Assembly (NCBI RefSeq): GCF_002076895.1 | Contig: NZ_CP020465.1 | Span: 1,178,001-1,242,000 of the forward strand | Direction of reading: 5' to 3' | DNA length: 64,000 nt | Source of the DNA: Cognaticolwellia beringensis | Lineage (GTDB): Bacteria > Pseudomonadota > Gammaproteobacteria > Enterobacterales > Alteromonadaceae | Part shown: positions 36,236 to 45,660 of the stretch, piece by piece | How the letters are laid out: each line of letters starts with the position of its first letter | Numbering within the stretch: position 1 is the first letter of the stretch | Notes under the pieces: generated by a model | Told to the model about the DNA's origin: nothing | What the model saw: only the letters and a program-made list of their open reading frames with translations | Database searches by the model: none | Made by a program: the position numbers and the translations under genes

Positions 36236-37312
36236 TTATTTTTTTTCGCTTTCATGGCTCAACTTAAGCTTTGAAAAACTTACGCTGGTATAATCTCCGT
36301 TTGCTTTATCTGTTGGCCAATCTCCCGTGCCAGAACAACCGGCATACCAAATGCCGTCAGCGTCTAATGTTGAACATTGGTTATAAGCGCCGGCTTTGAA
36401 ATAAAGCCAATCGCCGGCATAGCCAGCAGAGTTATCTTTTTCGTCAACTTTACCGTAAGCGTCGACATTGTTTGAAAGGTCAATGTTATAAACGACCGTT
36501 TTTTTATCTTTTTGGGTAAATGTTAAATGCATTACACTGCCAATAACATTTATCGTATAACTAAATTCTTCACCTAATGCGATACCAGAACTTTTAGGAT
36601 CGTCTGGGTTTTCCCAGGTGTTTCCCCAAATTGGGTAAGCTATGTCAGTTCTATCTGGGTTATCTTTTTCGAGGTTACGCTCATAAGTCCAAAAAACTGA
36701 GCCAGTGTCGTGGTTTGGCCATTTTTTGTAATAAATTTTTATCGGTTCATTACCCCAGCCAAAACCATTTCCTTCGGCAATAACTTCTTTGTCTTTTCCT
36801 GCATGAATTTGCCCAACTACCACAGAATAAGCGGGTTTTTTCGGATGTTTAGCGTTTTTAGCAACATGGTTTACTTTTAAACTTGCGTCTAATCGACCAC
36901 CTATTTGATCAAAGTAAGCGGCATCTGAATGCGCAGCAATCGCAAAATTGTTACTGTAAGATTTAGTACCAATTGACGTGTCTAGTCCACGGATCATTTG
37001 TCTTAATTCGCTACGCGTATTCGATGATGCTTGTGTTGTTACGGCTTTATTTGGCGAGGTAAAGACCATATCGCCATTTGTATCGATATAGAAAAAGTCA
37101 GAATGCTGATAGTTTTGTAATGCCTTAGTGTCGATATCGTCGGCCTTACCATTGTTATCACGATCTAACGGAATGGTAATTTTCCAATGAGTCAGATCAA
37201 ATTTTCCTGCAGGAGCATCAGATGTGCTCGCACAACCTGTCATTAATAATGCAAGTGAAATAGTAGATAGTGAAATAGTAGATAGTGAAATAGTAGATAA
37301 AGCTTTAAACAT
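36236..37312 (-). CDS. Alginate lyase, polysaccharide lyase family 7 (lipoprotein)
   Basis: PL7 enzymes cleave alginate by beta-elimination. The 358-residue protein has a lipobox (LMTGC) after an unusual signal containing three LSTIS repeats. It is essentially a single PL7 domain with the catalytic-groove motifs RSELRQM, VVVGQIHAG and the C-terminal YFKAGAYNQC, so the Arg, Gln, His and Tyr active-site residues are present. The ATG follows AGGAGCGCTTT. It is probably anchored at the outer membrane and acts on oligo- or polyalginate. Confidence 0.93.
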   Translation of the reverse strand: MFKALSTISLSTISLSTISLALLMTGCASTSDAPAGKFDLTHWKITIPLDRDNNGKADDIDTKALQNYQHSDFFYIDTNGDMVFTSPNKAVTTQASSNTRSELRQMIRGLDTSIGTKSYSNNFAIAAHSDAAYFDQIGGRLDASLKVNHVAKNAKHPKKPAYSVVVGQIHAGKDKEVIAEGNGFGWGNEPIKIYYKKWPNHDTGSVFWTYERNLEKDNPDRTDIAYPIWGNTWENPDDPKSSGIALGEEFSYTINVIGSVMHLTFTQKDKKTVVYNIDLSNNVDAYGKVDEKDNSAGYAGDWLYFKAGAYNQCSTLDADGIWYAGCSGTGDWPTDKANGDYTSVSFSKLKLSHESEKK

Positions 37313-37420
37313 AAAGCGCTCCTGAATATGAGATTTTAGCGTTCTAAAAGGTATGTTATTAGTATTAGCTGTTATTATTTTAGAGCTATAAGCCCTTAAT
37401 AAACATTAATTGTTAGAGAA

Positions 37421-37450
37421 AAAAATAGCGCTATTGAAAGCGCTATTTTT
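37421..37450. terminator. Bidirectional terminator in the alginate locus
   Basis: Arms AAAAATAGCGCT and AGCGCTATTTTT form a 12-bp stem with a 6-nt loop, with A/T runs on both sides. It lies 21 bp past the stop of the large repeat lipoprotein gene. Confidence 0.85.
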
Positions 37451-37471
37451 ATTGAGCATTTGCCATTAATG

Positions 37472-39727
37472 TTATTTTGCTTTTTTAGCTACAACCGCTT
37501 CAGCCGTACTAGAGTTATAAGGTGATGAAGCATTATCCGTATCGAGTGAATCTCCTTCAGCATAAGCTTCAAAGTCATCCTCATATTGCACTGTAGTACC
37601 CGCTTTATCTGAGTAGAGCTTGAAGTCATCAACAAAATAACCCGGGACACCAGTTTCAGAGCCATTATCACCTAATTTAAAGATAACCGTTTCAACGCCC
37701 ACTGCGACATCACTTAATGATGCAGAAACTGAGTCAAATGGTGCCGTAGTCACACTCGTGCCATCAATAGTCAGGGTTAATAGCGGTGGAACTGTGTCTG
37801 AAGCACTCGTAGCATCCCACGTTATTTCGACATCTGTCCACTTATCTTCGGTAAATGGAATGGTAACGGCAACATCATTATTGTCGCGAATAACGTAACC
37901 ATCACTTTGAATGCGTAAATCGATCAGCGCATTACTGGTGCTAGTTGAAGTACCATACAATCCAATATAAGCATCTTTTGCAATACCCGCTTCTTTTAGG
38001 AATGATACGGTTAATTTACCTGCAGCAATAATATCACTTGAAGACAACTTATAACGCAATTCACCCGCGTCATCAGTCATGTTGTCGGTAATTTTTGCCG
38101 TCAGGTTATCAGGGTTTACAGTGCCAGAGCCTGAAGCGCTAAGCTGCTTCACAAAAGCTTCTGCAGTACTCGAATTATAAGGAGAGGCTGCGTTATCAGT
38201 ATCGAGTGAATCACCGTCTGCATAACCTTCAAAGTCATCTTCAAATTGAATTGTAGTGCCATCAATGTCGGCATAAAGTTTGAAGTCATCAACGTAATAA
38301 GCGGCGTCGCCTGAAACTGAGCCATTATCACCTAATTTAAATATAACCGTCTCAACACCTACAGCGACATCACTCAATGATGAAGAAACTGAAGCAAATG
38401 GTGCTGTAGTCACACTCGTGCCGTCAATAGTCAGGGTTAATAGTGGCGCAACCGTATCTGAAGCACTCGTAGCATCCCAAGTCATTTCAACTGTTGTCCA
38501 CTTATCTGCGGTAAACGGAATAGTTACGTCAACATCATTATTGTCGCGAATAACATAACCATCAGTTTGAATACGTAAATCGATCATCGCATTACTAGTG
38601 CTAGTTGAAGTACCATACAAACCAATGTAAGCGTCTTTTGCAATAGCGGCTTCTTTTAAGAAAGAGACCGTTAATTTGCCTGCTTTAATAATATCGCTCG
38701 AAGACAACTTATAACGTAATTCACCCGCGTCATCAGTCATGTTATCGGTAATTTTGGCCGCTTTGGTCGCGGCGAAAACTTTGGCACCTGTAATGGTATA
38801 AACTATTTCAGCTACCGTACCATCAGTAGAATTAATGGTAACGGTATCTGTAACAATATCATTCTCATTCGCTAATGAAGCTACCGTTGAGTTTTGCGTA
38901 TCAAGCGTATATGTCCATTCACCTGTTGCCAAAATAGAGAACATGCCGAATGTTGTTGTTATATCGGTTTGAGCTTCAGCCATATTTTCATTAACGTCAT
39001 CATCGCTCACAACAACTGTGCCAGTAATAGCACCGTTTACGTCGTTAGCCACTGTTGCCATTAAGTTACCTGAAAATGTGGCGGGTGTATTTGCAGAAGC
39101 AGAGGAAATAGCAGCGGTGGCTTCAGAAGTAAGCGATTCGTTATAACCATCTAGATCAAAATAAGTTGCCGTAACAACCACTGTTTTACCTACTTCATTA
39201 TCGGTTAATGCTAAGGTTGATTCAGTTGCGCCGTCAATGACAACGCTATCGGCAAGCCAGCTATAAACTACGCTTTGTGGAGCAAAGTCATTGTCATCTA
39301 GTAAAGTCGACGTGAGTAACTTTCCAGACTCTAAAGTGCCGGTAATATCAATGGTACCAGCAAAGTTAATTAACACATCAGCCGTTGAGTTAGAGGTGAT
39401 TTTTTCACTGTAATCATCGTTATCGGTATAAGAAACGCTAACCTTGATATTTGCGCCTGTATGTTCTGCAGTTAACATTAAAGAGCTTGATGTTGCACTT
39501 GCAATAGCAACGTCGTCTGCCATCCAAGTGTAAGAAACAGCTGATTCATCTAAGCCATTACCATCTGTTAACGTCGTTGTTAGTGTTTCACCAACTTTTG
39601 CTTCCCCTACAAGTGCAAGTTGACCAAATGAATTCCCATTTTTATCCGGTAATGTATCTGTTTTACAACCAACCATTGCTAAAGCAATGGTTGATATAGC
39701 AATCGTTTTATTCATTAACTTTTTCAT
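37472..39727 (-). CDS. Large surface lipoprotein with Ig-like, VCBS-like and duplicated C-terminal modules
   Basis: About 751 residues with a lipobox (AMVGC) followed by two Ig-like repeats (SYTWMADDVAI and VYSWLADSVVI types) and a VCBS-like domain with GEWTYTLD. Two nearly identical modules of about 205 residues follow, starting near residues 324 and 544. These look like jelly-roll carbohydrate-binding modules; no catalytic domain is recognisable. It probably binds alginate at the cell surface. The start at 39727 gives a clean signal peptide, whereas an upstream in-frame start adds 30 non-signal residues. Confidence 0.78.
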   Translation of the reverse strand: MKKLMNKTIAISTIALAMVGCKTDTLPDKNGNSFGQLALVGEAKVGETLTTTLTDGNGLDESAVSYTWMADDVAIASATSSSLMLTAEHTGANIKVSVSYTDNDDYSEKITSNSTADVLINFAGTIDITGTLESGKLLTSTLLDDNDFAPQSVVYSWLADSVVIDGATESTLALTDNEVGKTVVVTATYFDLDGYNESLTSEATAAISSASANTPATFSGNLMATVANDVNGAITGTVVVSDDDVNENMAEAQTDITTTFGMFSILATGEWTYTLDTQNSTVASLANENDIVTDTVTINSTDGTVAEIVYTITGAKVFAATKAAKITDNMTDDAGELRYKLSSSDIIKAGKLTVSFLKEAAIAKDAYIGLYGTSTSTSNAMIDLRIQTDGYVIRDNNDVDVTIPFTADKWTTVEMTWDATSASDTVAPLLTLTIDGTSVTTAPFASVSSSLSDVAVGVETVIFKLGDNGSVSGDAAYYVDDFKLYADIDGTTIQFEDDFEGYADGDSLDTDNAASPYNSSTAEAFVKQLSASGSGTVNPDNLTAKITDNMTDDAGELRYKLSSSDIIAAGKLTVSFLKEAGIAKDAYIGLYGTSTSTSNALIDLRIQSDGYVIRDNNDVAVTIPFTEDKWTDVEITWDATSASDTVPPLLTLTIDGTSVTTAPFDSVSASLSDVAVGVETVIFKLGDNGSETGVPGYFVDDFKLYSDKAGTTVQYEDDFEAYAEGDSLDTDNASSPYNSSTAEAVVAKKAK

Positions 39728-39806
39728 TATTATAATCCCACTATTTTTTTGGTAAAAACATTCGCTGCTATTTGGTTTGTTATTTATACTAATTTGTATA
39801 GCCACT

Positions 39807-39820
39807 TTGTCAACCAATAT
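39807..39820 (-). promoter_or_regulatory. Candidate alginate-locus operator over a -35 (surface lipoprotein gene)
   Basis: On the minus strand ATATTGGTTGACAA includes a -35-like TTGACA, and AT-rich -10 candidates lie 16-19 bp further on. It is 80 bp upstream of the lipoprotein start. The GGTTGAC core recurs upstream of the PL7 gene and the TonB receptor. Confidence 0.5.
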
Positions 39821-39880
39821 ATTTTTATTGATGACATATTCATCAGTTTTTTAGCGATAAGTAGCCAAAAAAACTGTAAA

Positions 39881-39970
39881 ATTTTATTATTAAAAATTTT
39901 ATTATTAAAAATTTTATTATTAAAAATTTTATTATTAAAAATTTTAATATTAAAAATTTTATTATTAAAA
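39881..39970. repeat. 15-bp tandem repeat array, six units
   Basis: Six direct copies of ATTTTATTATTAAAA, one with a two-base change (39941-39955), lie between the stop of the secreted-protein gene and the promoter of the surface lipoprotein gene. Each junction makes the palindrome AAAATTTT. A 9-bp inverted repeat (39844-39852 with 39868-39876) adjoins it. Confidence 0.9.
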
Positions 39971-39973
39971 ACT

Positions 39974-40504
39974 TTATAAAGCCTTTAGTTGTATTGAATC
40001 CATGCTTTCTCTTGCTAGGTCTAGCCACTTGTTTTTATATTTTTTATCGGTTGTAGTGAATGATATAAGTGTTAACTTTCCGTCAACCGGAAGGGTATAA
40101 GTGAGGTTGTACTGGTATTTACCAATCGATTTAATTTCGTACTCAAATACGGCAACTTTAGTGCCTAGGCGGCTATATACCTTGTCTTTTTTCCATCGCG
40201 CTTTGTCATTAGCTTTACGCAACATACCGGATAAAGACTTATGAATTTTATTCATGCTTTTCTTCTCTGCCGGTGTTGAATATTGCGTAAAAGTAAAGCT
40301 TACACTTTGATCTTTATCGCTAAATGCATAGGCTGGAGGGTTTTTCTGTTCTCCATAGCGTTTGTTTAAATCCGACGCAGATAACGCTCTGAATTCAGTT
40401 GACAGCTCAATAACTAAATTCTCATTGAAAAAATGTTGAGTGTTTGTTTCTGCTGCTAAGCTAGTAAAACTGAGCAAAAAAAGTAAAAAATAGAATTTTT
40501 TCAT
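39974..40504 (-). CDS. Hypothetical secreted protein in the alginate locus
   Basis: A 176-residue protein with a clear Sec signal peptide (FLLFLLSFTSLAAE) and an alpha/beta domain, which I cannot place in a named family. The pattern NLVIELSTEFRALSASDLNKRY at the start and a C-terminal LDLARESMDSIQL helix resemble DcrB/PsbP-like small periplasmic proteins, but this is weak. It begins 23 bp after the PL7 gene with AGAGG as ribosome site, so the two form an operon. Confidence 0.7.
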   Translation of the reverse strand: MKKFYFLLFLLSFTSLAAETNTQHFFNENLVIELSTEFRALSASDLNKRYGEQKNPPAYAFSDKDQSVSFTFTQYSTPAEKKSMNKIHKSLSGMLRKANDKARWKKDKVYSRLGTKVAVFEYEIKSIGKYQYNLTYTLPVDGKLTLISFTTTDKKYKNKWLDLARESMDSIQLKAL

Positions 40505-40527
40505 CGTTAACCTCTTATCTTATTGTT

Positions 40528-41922
40528 TTAGTATGGATAGCCGCTGTGACTATTATCGATTTGGTAGAATGTCGCCTGGACATAATCATGCGCATCACCT
40601 GAATTATTTTGGTTATATACCCCGGCTTTAAAATACATATATTGGCTACCCACATCATATCCGCTTTGTGTCATGTCAACGGTTTGCTCAAATTCACTAC
40701 CATCGGCTTTTGTAATCGTCACAGTCAGCGCGTGGCCTACAACCGTTATTGAATAACTAAACTTCTCATTCAAAGCAATACCGTTTGTGGGGTTATCTGC
40801 GCTATTAGACCGACTGCCGATAATCTCGTAATAAGTATCATCGCCACCAAGTTCTTCATGGGCAATGTAAATAGCACCGTTTGAATTGTTAGGTAATTTT
40901 CGATAATAAAGTCGTACCGGCTCATCGTCATTAGCATGAATTTGGCCAATAATAACGCGGCCTATTTGGTAGTCTTCGCCTGTGGTGGTAACGCTATTGA
41001 CCGCTAGTTCAGCAGTAAGCTCGCCGTCGATACCTCCGGCATTGTTTAGGTCTATTTGTGGCGCAGTAGAAAACACCCAGTTATTTTTATTAACGCCTTG
41101 AGTGCTGTGACTTGTGTTTCCTCTGCGTAACATTTCACGCAACTCTGAACGCACGTAGTTAGTATTGGTAGAGGTTTTATAGCCAGTAACCGAAGTGCTA
41201 AATATTAAGCCACCATCTTTTGATAAACTGAAAAAACGCGGATCAAAATAACCATCGGCAAGATCATCTTCCTTAATGCTGTCAGACTTGCCGTTATTGT
41301 CTTCATCGGTTGGCACACTTAAATACCAGTCAATTAATTCGATGTTATGACTGACATCGCTTTCGCAGCCTAGGGCTTCAATTTCTAAGAGTTTACTTGG
41401 CTCAGAAACCTCATTGCCTAATAGCTCTATCTTTAAATATTTTGCTGTTGCTGTGCTTATTTCGTCTAAGCGAATTACATCAGGTATAAGCGTATTTTTT
41501 TCACTTTGGTCTTTGCTATTCAGTAATTGCCAGTTTTCTTGGTCTTTAGAGGCATAAACATTGTAAAGATGTGCGTAGTTTAAATTCTGCCAAGTAATAA
41601 CCATTTGCTTTATTAGCGCAGGCTCTGCAAGCGTTATGACTAGATTACTGTTGGTTTCAGTGGCCTGCCAACTCGACACATTGGTTTTGTTTTTATCAAA
41701 AAGGGTCGGTAGGTTACCTTCTTCAGAATCGCTATTAATCATCGAAATTTGCAGCGGATAACTCACATTACAGCTAATGTCATCTATGTAAGCAGGCGTG
41801 GCAGTTTGAACGTCAGCTGGCTTTGGCGCCTCTTGTGGTGTGGTGTTACTTGACGTACTGCCACCACAGCCAGCTAAGCCAAATAGAGTCATAAAGGTTA
41901 AAAGTGATTTTTGTATTTGCAT
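40528..41922 (-). CDS. Alginate lyase PL7 with N-terminal discoidin-like (CBM32) module, lipoprotein
   Basis: The 464-residue protein has a lipobox (GLAGC) and a Ser/Thr/Pro linker. An F5/8-type-C-like binding module (about 45-190; WQATETNSNLVITLAEPALIKQMVITWQ-type strands) comes next. The PL7 catalytic domain follows with YVRSELREMLRRG, VIIGQIHAN and YFKAGVYNQ, so the active-site residues are present. The ATG follows TTAGGATAACT. It shares about the same catalytic design as the other lyase of the locus but adds substrate targeting. Confidence 0.92.
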   Translation of the reverse strand: MQIQKSLLTFMTLFGLAGCGGSTSSNTTPQEAPKPADVQTATPAYIDDISCNVSYPLQISMINSDSEEGNLPTLFDKNKTNVSSWQATETNSNLVITLAEPALIKQMVITWQNLNYAHLYNVYASKDQENWQLLNSKDQSEKNTLIPDVIRLDEISTATAKYLKIELLGNEVSEPSKLLEIEALGCESDVSHNIELIDWYLSVPTDEDNNGKSDSIKEDDLADGYFDPRFFSLSKDGGLIFSTSVTGYKTSTNTNYVRSELREMLRRGNTSHSTQGVNKNNWVFSTAPQIDLNNAGGIDGELTAELAVNSVTTTGEDYQIGRVIIGQIHANDDEPVRLYYRKLPNNSNGAIYIAHEELGGDDTYYEIIGSRSNSADNPTNGIALNEKFSYSITVVGHALTVTITKADGSEFEQTVDMTQSGYDVGSQYMYFKAGVYNQNNSGDAHDYVQATFYQIDNSHSGYPY

Positions 41923-42104
41923 AGTTATCCTAACTGCTTACTTAAATTGAATACGTCATTGCCGCTATCAAATTTTGGTTTCTTTTATTTGAGTTTTTAT
42001 ATTTGTTTTTTTGTCAGGTCTTTAATCAGATAAAGCTTGTGCTTAAGGCAAAAAAAACTTCATTTTAATGCTCTGTTAAGGTTTTTTACACTACGTAATA
42101 CACC

Positions 42105-42116
42105 TTGGTCAACCAA
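42105..42116. promoter_or_regulatory. Candidate alginate-locus operator (PL7 gene side)
   Basis: TTGGTCAACCAA is a perfect 12-bp palindrome about 183 bp upstream of the PL7 start. On the minus strand it reads into GGTTGACC, again a -35-like position. Confidence 0.5.
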
Positions 42117-42341
42117 AATATTATTTTGGTAAATGTCTTTTAGTGTGTTTGAGTGGCTTTAAATATTTTTAATTATTGCGATTATAATTATGTCTGATGC
42201 AGGTACTTTGGCTTAGCTGTTGTTGAAAAATAACAGCTGAATACTAGATAATAAACGTATAAATAAAAATATAATTGGTTAATGTTTGTTTTGCCATTGG
42301 TAATATAGGTTTGTCTGTTTTTTAATGTTTTGTGTTGCCAA

Positions 42342-42376
42342 ATTGGTTGACAATATCGTTTTATATTGTTTGAATA
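42342..42376 (+). promoter_or_regulatory. Candidate promoter and operator of the TonB receptor
   Basis: ATTGGTTGACAATAT contains a consensus -35 TTGACA (42348-42353). After a 17-bp spacer, TTGAAT (42371-42376) could be the -10. The ATG is 43 bp further on. The operator-like core overlaps the -35, as expected for repression. Confidence 0.5.
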
Positions 42377-42418
42377 AACAACAACGAAAATAAAAACTAT
42401 AATGAATCGGGAATATAA

Positions 42419-45400
42419 ATGGCTACTTTCAATAAGTTAAATAAAATTAGCTGCGTTGTGCGCAAGCAGGCCAGCTACCCTAAACAATTTCTTTGTGCAT
42501 CAACGCTATTAACTTTACTTGCATTTCCTGCTGTAGCGGCGGAAGAAGAAAGTGAAAAAAAAGTAGACGCTGAAATTGAAGTAATTGAAGTTAGTGGTGG
42601 CTTAAGGCGAACGATGACGCGTTCACTGAATGAGAAAAAGAACAGTACGGCAATTGTTGATGCGGTAGCCGCAGCAGACTTTGGCGATTTACCTGGTTTG
42701 TCATTATCAGACGTTATCGAAAATATTTCCGGTGCCTCTGGTCACCGTTTAAAAGGTAGTCAAAACGAAATCTCTATCCGTGGTTTGGGTTCATATTGGG
42801 GTTACTCAACCTTTAATGGCAGAACCATTACCAATGCCGGCCCAGGTCGTGCAGTAAACTTCAAAAAATTTCCCTCTGAACTTGTCGACAAAGTGGTTAT
42901 TTATAAATCACAACAAGCTGACCTAGTTGAAGGGGGTACGTCAGGCACTATCGACGTTAATTCTTTACGCGCTGTTGACTATGGTGAGGCGCAAACTACC
43001 GTTCAAGCAACGGGTGTTTATAACGACTATTACAGCGACGTTGATGGTGACACTTCGCCTTGGGGTAAAAAGTTTGTTATCTCAACGGTTCAACAATGGG
43101 AAACAGAAGATTTAGGCGATATGGGTTTTACCCTAGGCCTTAACCATTCAGACTCTGCAAACCCAGAAGAAAACTTTGGCGGCAGTTCACAAATGGCAGT
43201 ATGTGCACTGCGCGCTGCTGATGGTTCAAACTTAATTGGTGGCAGTAATTGTGCCACGGGTCAACAAGGTGTTAGCTCAGGTCGCGTGGGTCGCGAGCCA
43301 GAATTAGGCATAGACACTGACTTAGCCGACTTTGATCAAAGCAGTATTTTTTATGTACCCAATGACGCCTACTGGCGAACAGGTGAAGATGAAGATGTTC
43401 GTACCGGCGCAGTATTTACTTTTCAATGGATACCTCGTGATGATTTAGAAATTAATATAGATTACGAATATTCAGATTTAGAATACACTGAAAAACGTAT
43501 GGAGCTAGCGCTAGATTCAAGACGAGATGATTTAGCCGACCATATTATTGCAGACGATCACACCTTGCTTTATGCAACAGGTGAAGCACGTCCAACATTG
43601 CAAGGTGAAGACCGTAACCAAGTTGATGAATATCGTGGTGGTGGTATAGAAATAGAATATTCACCTACTGAAGATTTAACCCTCGCACTCGACTTGTCTT
43701 ACTCTGAATCATATCGCTACCGTTTACGCCAACGTACTAAATTTCGTTCAACAGAGCGTTATAACTATGCATTAGATTTTCGTGGACGTAATGTACCTAC
43801 ATTAACTTGGTTAGACGATAATCGCTTAGGTCCTGACGATTCAGGATTTGTTGGTTCAGACGTGTTTGACGCAAGTGATATGGGTAATTTTGTTAACGAT
43901 GACCATGCTTATGTAGAATATCGTCGTGCCCACGAAGAACGTAACGATGACATATTCGCCATTAACCTTGACGGTGAATATCAATTAGACAATGAATATT
44001 TTTCAAGCGTCAAAGTGGGCGTACGTTATTCAAAAGAGCACCTGCTTGACTATGTAACTAATGACGTATCATTAGTGCTTGCCGATGGCACACAAAGATA
44101 CGGGTCAAGTGACAACGAAGATAATAACTGGGACGGCTTAAACCCAGATGCTAACTCAGCGTTAATTAATGGCATTATTGACAACTGTCAAAATGGTCAT
44201 TCAAACAACATTCAATTTACTGAAGAACCTGGCAGTGGTGGCGACGCAACACGTTATGCTACTTACGATCATAAATGTTTTATTGGTCAAGTATTGGGGC
44301 AATTACCCGGCGCAACTAGTACCGACTATTATGACATAGGTGAGCGTGAAGATGGCCGTGATGGTGCTGACCGTGATGTTACCGAAACCATTACCGCAGG
44401 TTACGTAATGGCGAACTTTGATGCCGAAATTGGTGGGATCCCTGTTTACGGTAATGTTGGTGTTCGCGTTGTAACAACCAAAACTGAATCTGAAGGTTGG
44501 GGTGACAAAGTCTATATTACTACTGACGAAGAAACCGATACCTATGCCGCTGAAATTAACCCAACAGGTGACATTGAACGCGTAACTTTAGCATCAGAAT
44601 ATACCGAAGTATTACCTAGCTTAAACTTAACATTCCACGTTACTGATGAGTTTTATGTACGTACTGCAGCTTATCGTTCAATGTCTCGTTTTCAATTAAA
44701 TGCCATGTCAGCAGGTGTTAGTTACGAAACCTGTGAAGATGAAGACGACACCATTTGTGACGCAGCAACCAATAACGATTATTCAGAAGTTATTCGTGGC
44801 GGTGAAGCCAATGGTAACCACTTAGACCCATACACAGCGTTAAACTACGACCTATCTTTTGAATATTATCCGTCAGAAGATGCCGCGGTAACCTTAGCGC
44901 TTTATCATAAGTCGTTCACTGGTGGTTACGAAACAAATACAGAACAACGTGACATTATTGTTAACCTTGATGGCGTTGATACAACGTACACAGGTGTTAG
45001 TCATTTAGTGAAACAAACCTCTACTGACGAATCTGTCATTAAAGGTGTTGAAATAACAGCGCAAAAACATTTTGTTGAATTACCTGCACCGTTTAACGGA
45101 TTAGGGGCTAAGGTTGCGTGGAACTACGCAAGTTCAGACTTTGTTACCGAAGAGCCTGCCAGTGCGGGTATTGTTCCAGATGCAAACTTATTTGGCTTCT
45201 CTAAAAATGTCGCGTCAGCGTCAGTTTACTGGGAAGGTGACAACACCACAGTTCGCTTAATGTGGAAGTATCGTTCTAAATATTTACAACCTAACAGCCT
45301 GCCATTTCCAGACCGTTCACACCGATATGTGCAAGACGCTGTCTATATGGACATGTCTGCAAAATACAAAATCAACTCAAATGTTAGTGTTTTCGTCAAA

Positions 45401-45514
45401 GGGCTTAATTTAACTAATGAGCCACAACTTATGACCCGAGGCAACGATACCACCATCGCCGATTACTCTCGCTCAGGTACAAAATGGGAGTTTGGTGTAA
45501 AAGCTAAATTTTAA
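42419..45514 (+). CDS. TonB-dependent receptor, probable alginate oligosaccharide uptake
   Basis: The 1031-residue protein has a signal peptide, a TonB-box-like EVIEVSG stretch, and a plug domain with the hallmarks GLSLSDVIENISG and NEISIRGLG. A large beta-barrel ends in WEFGVKAKF. Length and plug type fit the carbohydrate-specific receptors of marine Alteromonadales. The role in alginate uptake is inferred from the flanking PL7 lyases and the shared promoter motif. It would bring oligomers across the outer membrane using ExbB/ExbD/TonB energy. Confidence 0.92.
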   Translation: MATFNKLNKISCVVRKQASYPKQFLCASTLLTLLAFPAVAAEEESEKKVDAEIEVIEVSGGLRRTMTRSLNEKKNSTAIVDAVAAADFGDLPGLSLSDVIENISGASGHRLKGSQNEISIRGLGSYWGYSTFNGRTITNAGPGRAVNFKKFPSELVDKVVIYKSQQADLVEGGTSGTIDVNSLRAVDYGEAQTTVQATGVYNDYYSDVDGDTSPWGKKFVISTVQQWETEDLGDMGFTLGLNHSDSANPEENFGGSSQMAVCALRAADGSNLIGGSNCATGQQGVSSGRVGREPELGIDTDLADFDQSSIFYVPNDAYWRTGEDEDVRTGAVFTFQWIPRDDLEINIDYEYSDLEYTEKRMELALDSRRDDLADHIIADDHTLLYATGEARPTLQGEDRNQVDEYRGGGIEIEYSPTEDLTLALDLSYSESYRYRLRQRTKFRSTERYNYALDFRGRNVPTLTWLDDNRLGPDDSGFVGSDVFDASDMGNFVNDDHAYVEYRRAHEERNDDIFAINLDGEYQLDNEYFSSVKVGVRYSKEHLLDYVTNDVSLVLADGTQRYGSSDNEDNNWDGLNPDANSALINGIIDNCQNGHSNNIQFTEEPGSGGDATRYATYDHKCFIGQVLGQLPGATSTDYYDIGEREDGRDGADRDVTETITAGYVMANFDAEIGGIPVYGNVGVRVVTTKTESEGWGDKVYITTDEETDTYAAEINPTGDIERVTLASEYTEVLPSLNLTFHVTDEFYVRTAAYRSMSRFQLNAMSAGVSYETCEDEDDTICDAATNNDYSEVIRGGEANGNHLDPYTALNYDLSFEYYPSEDAAVTLALYHKSFTGGYETNTEQRDIIVNLDGVDTTYTGVSHLVKQTSTDESVIKGVEITAQKHFVELPAPFNGLGAKVAWNYASSDFVTEEPASAGIVPDANLFGFSKNVASASVYWEGDNTTVRLMWKYRSKYLQPNSLPFPDRSHRYVQDAVYMDMSAKYKINSNVSVFVKGLNLTNEPQLMTRGNDTTIADYSRSGTKWEFGVKAKF

Positions 45515-45660
45515 CCGCTGGTTTATCAATATGTTTAAGTGCAGTTTGCGCTGCTCTTAAACAAAACGTCATCAGTGTAGTTGAATTATCACCATGGATA
45601 TTGTTTAGGCACATGGCGGTAATTCACCGTTAAACCTTAGCGATTTATTAGGAGAACATC

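Larger units (their letters stand above)
41923..42418. other. Divergent intergenic region between PL7 lyase and TonB receptor
   Basis: About 496 bp of AT-rich DNA. It carries two copies of the locus motif, TTGGTCAACCAA at 42105 and ATTGGTTGACAATAT at 42342. I see no other gene. Confidence 0.6.

Noticed and set aside
39749..40028. Reading frames with KILLLKILLLK and IIKFLIIKF repeats on both strands
   Set aside because: They come from translation of the AT-only 15-bp tandem repeat and have no ribosome site.
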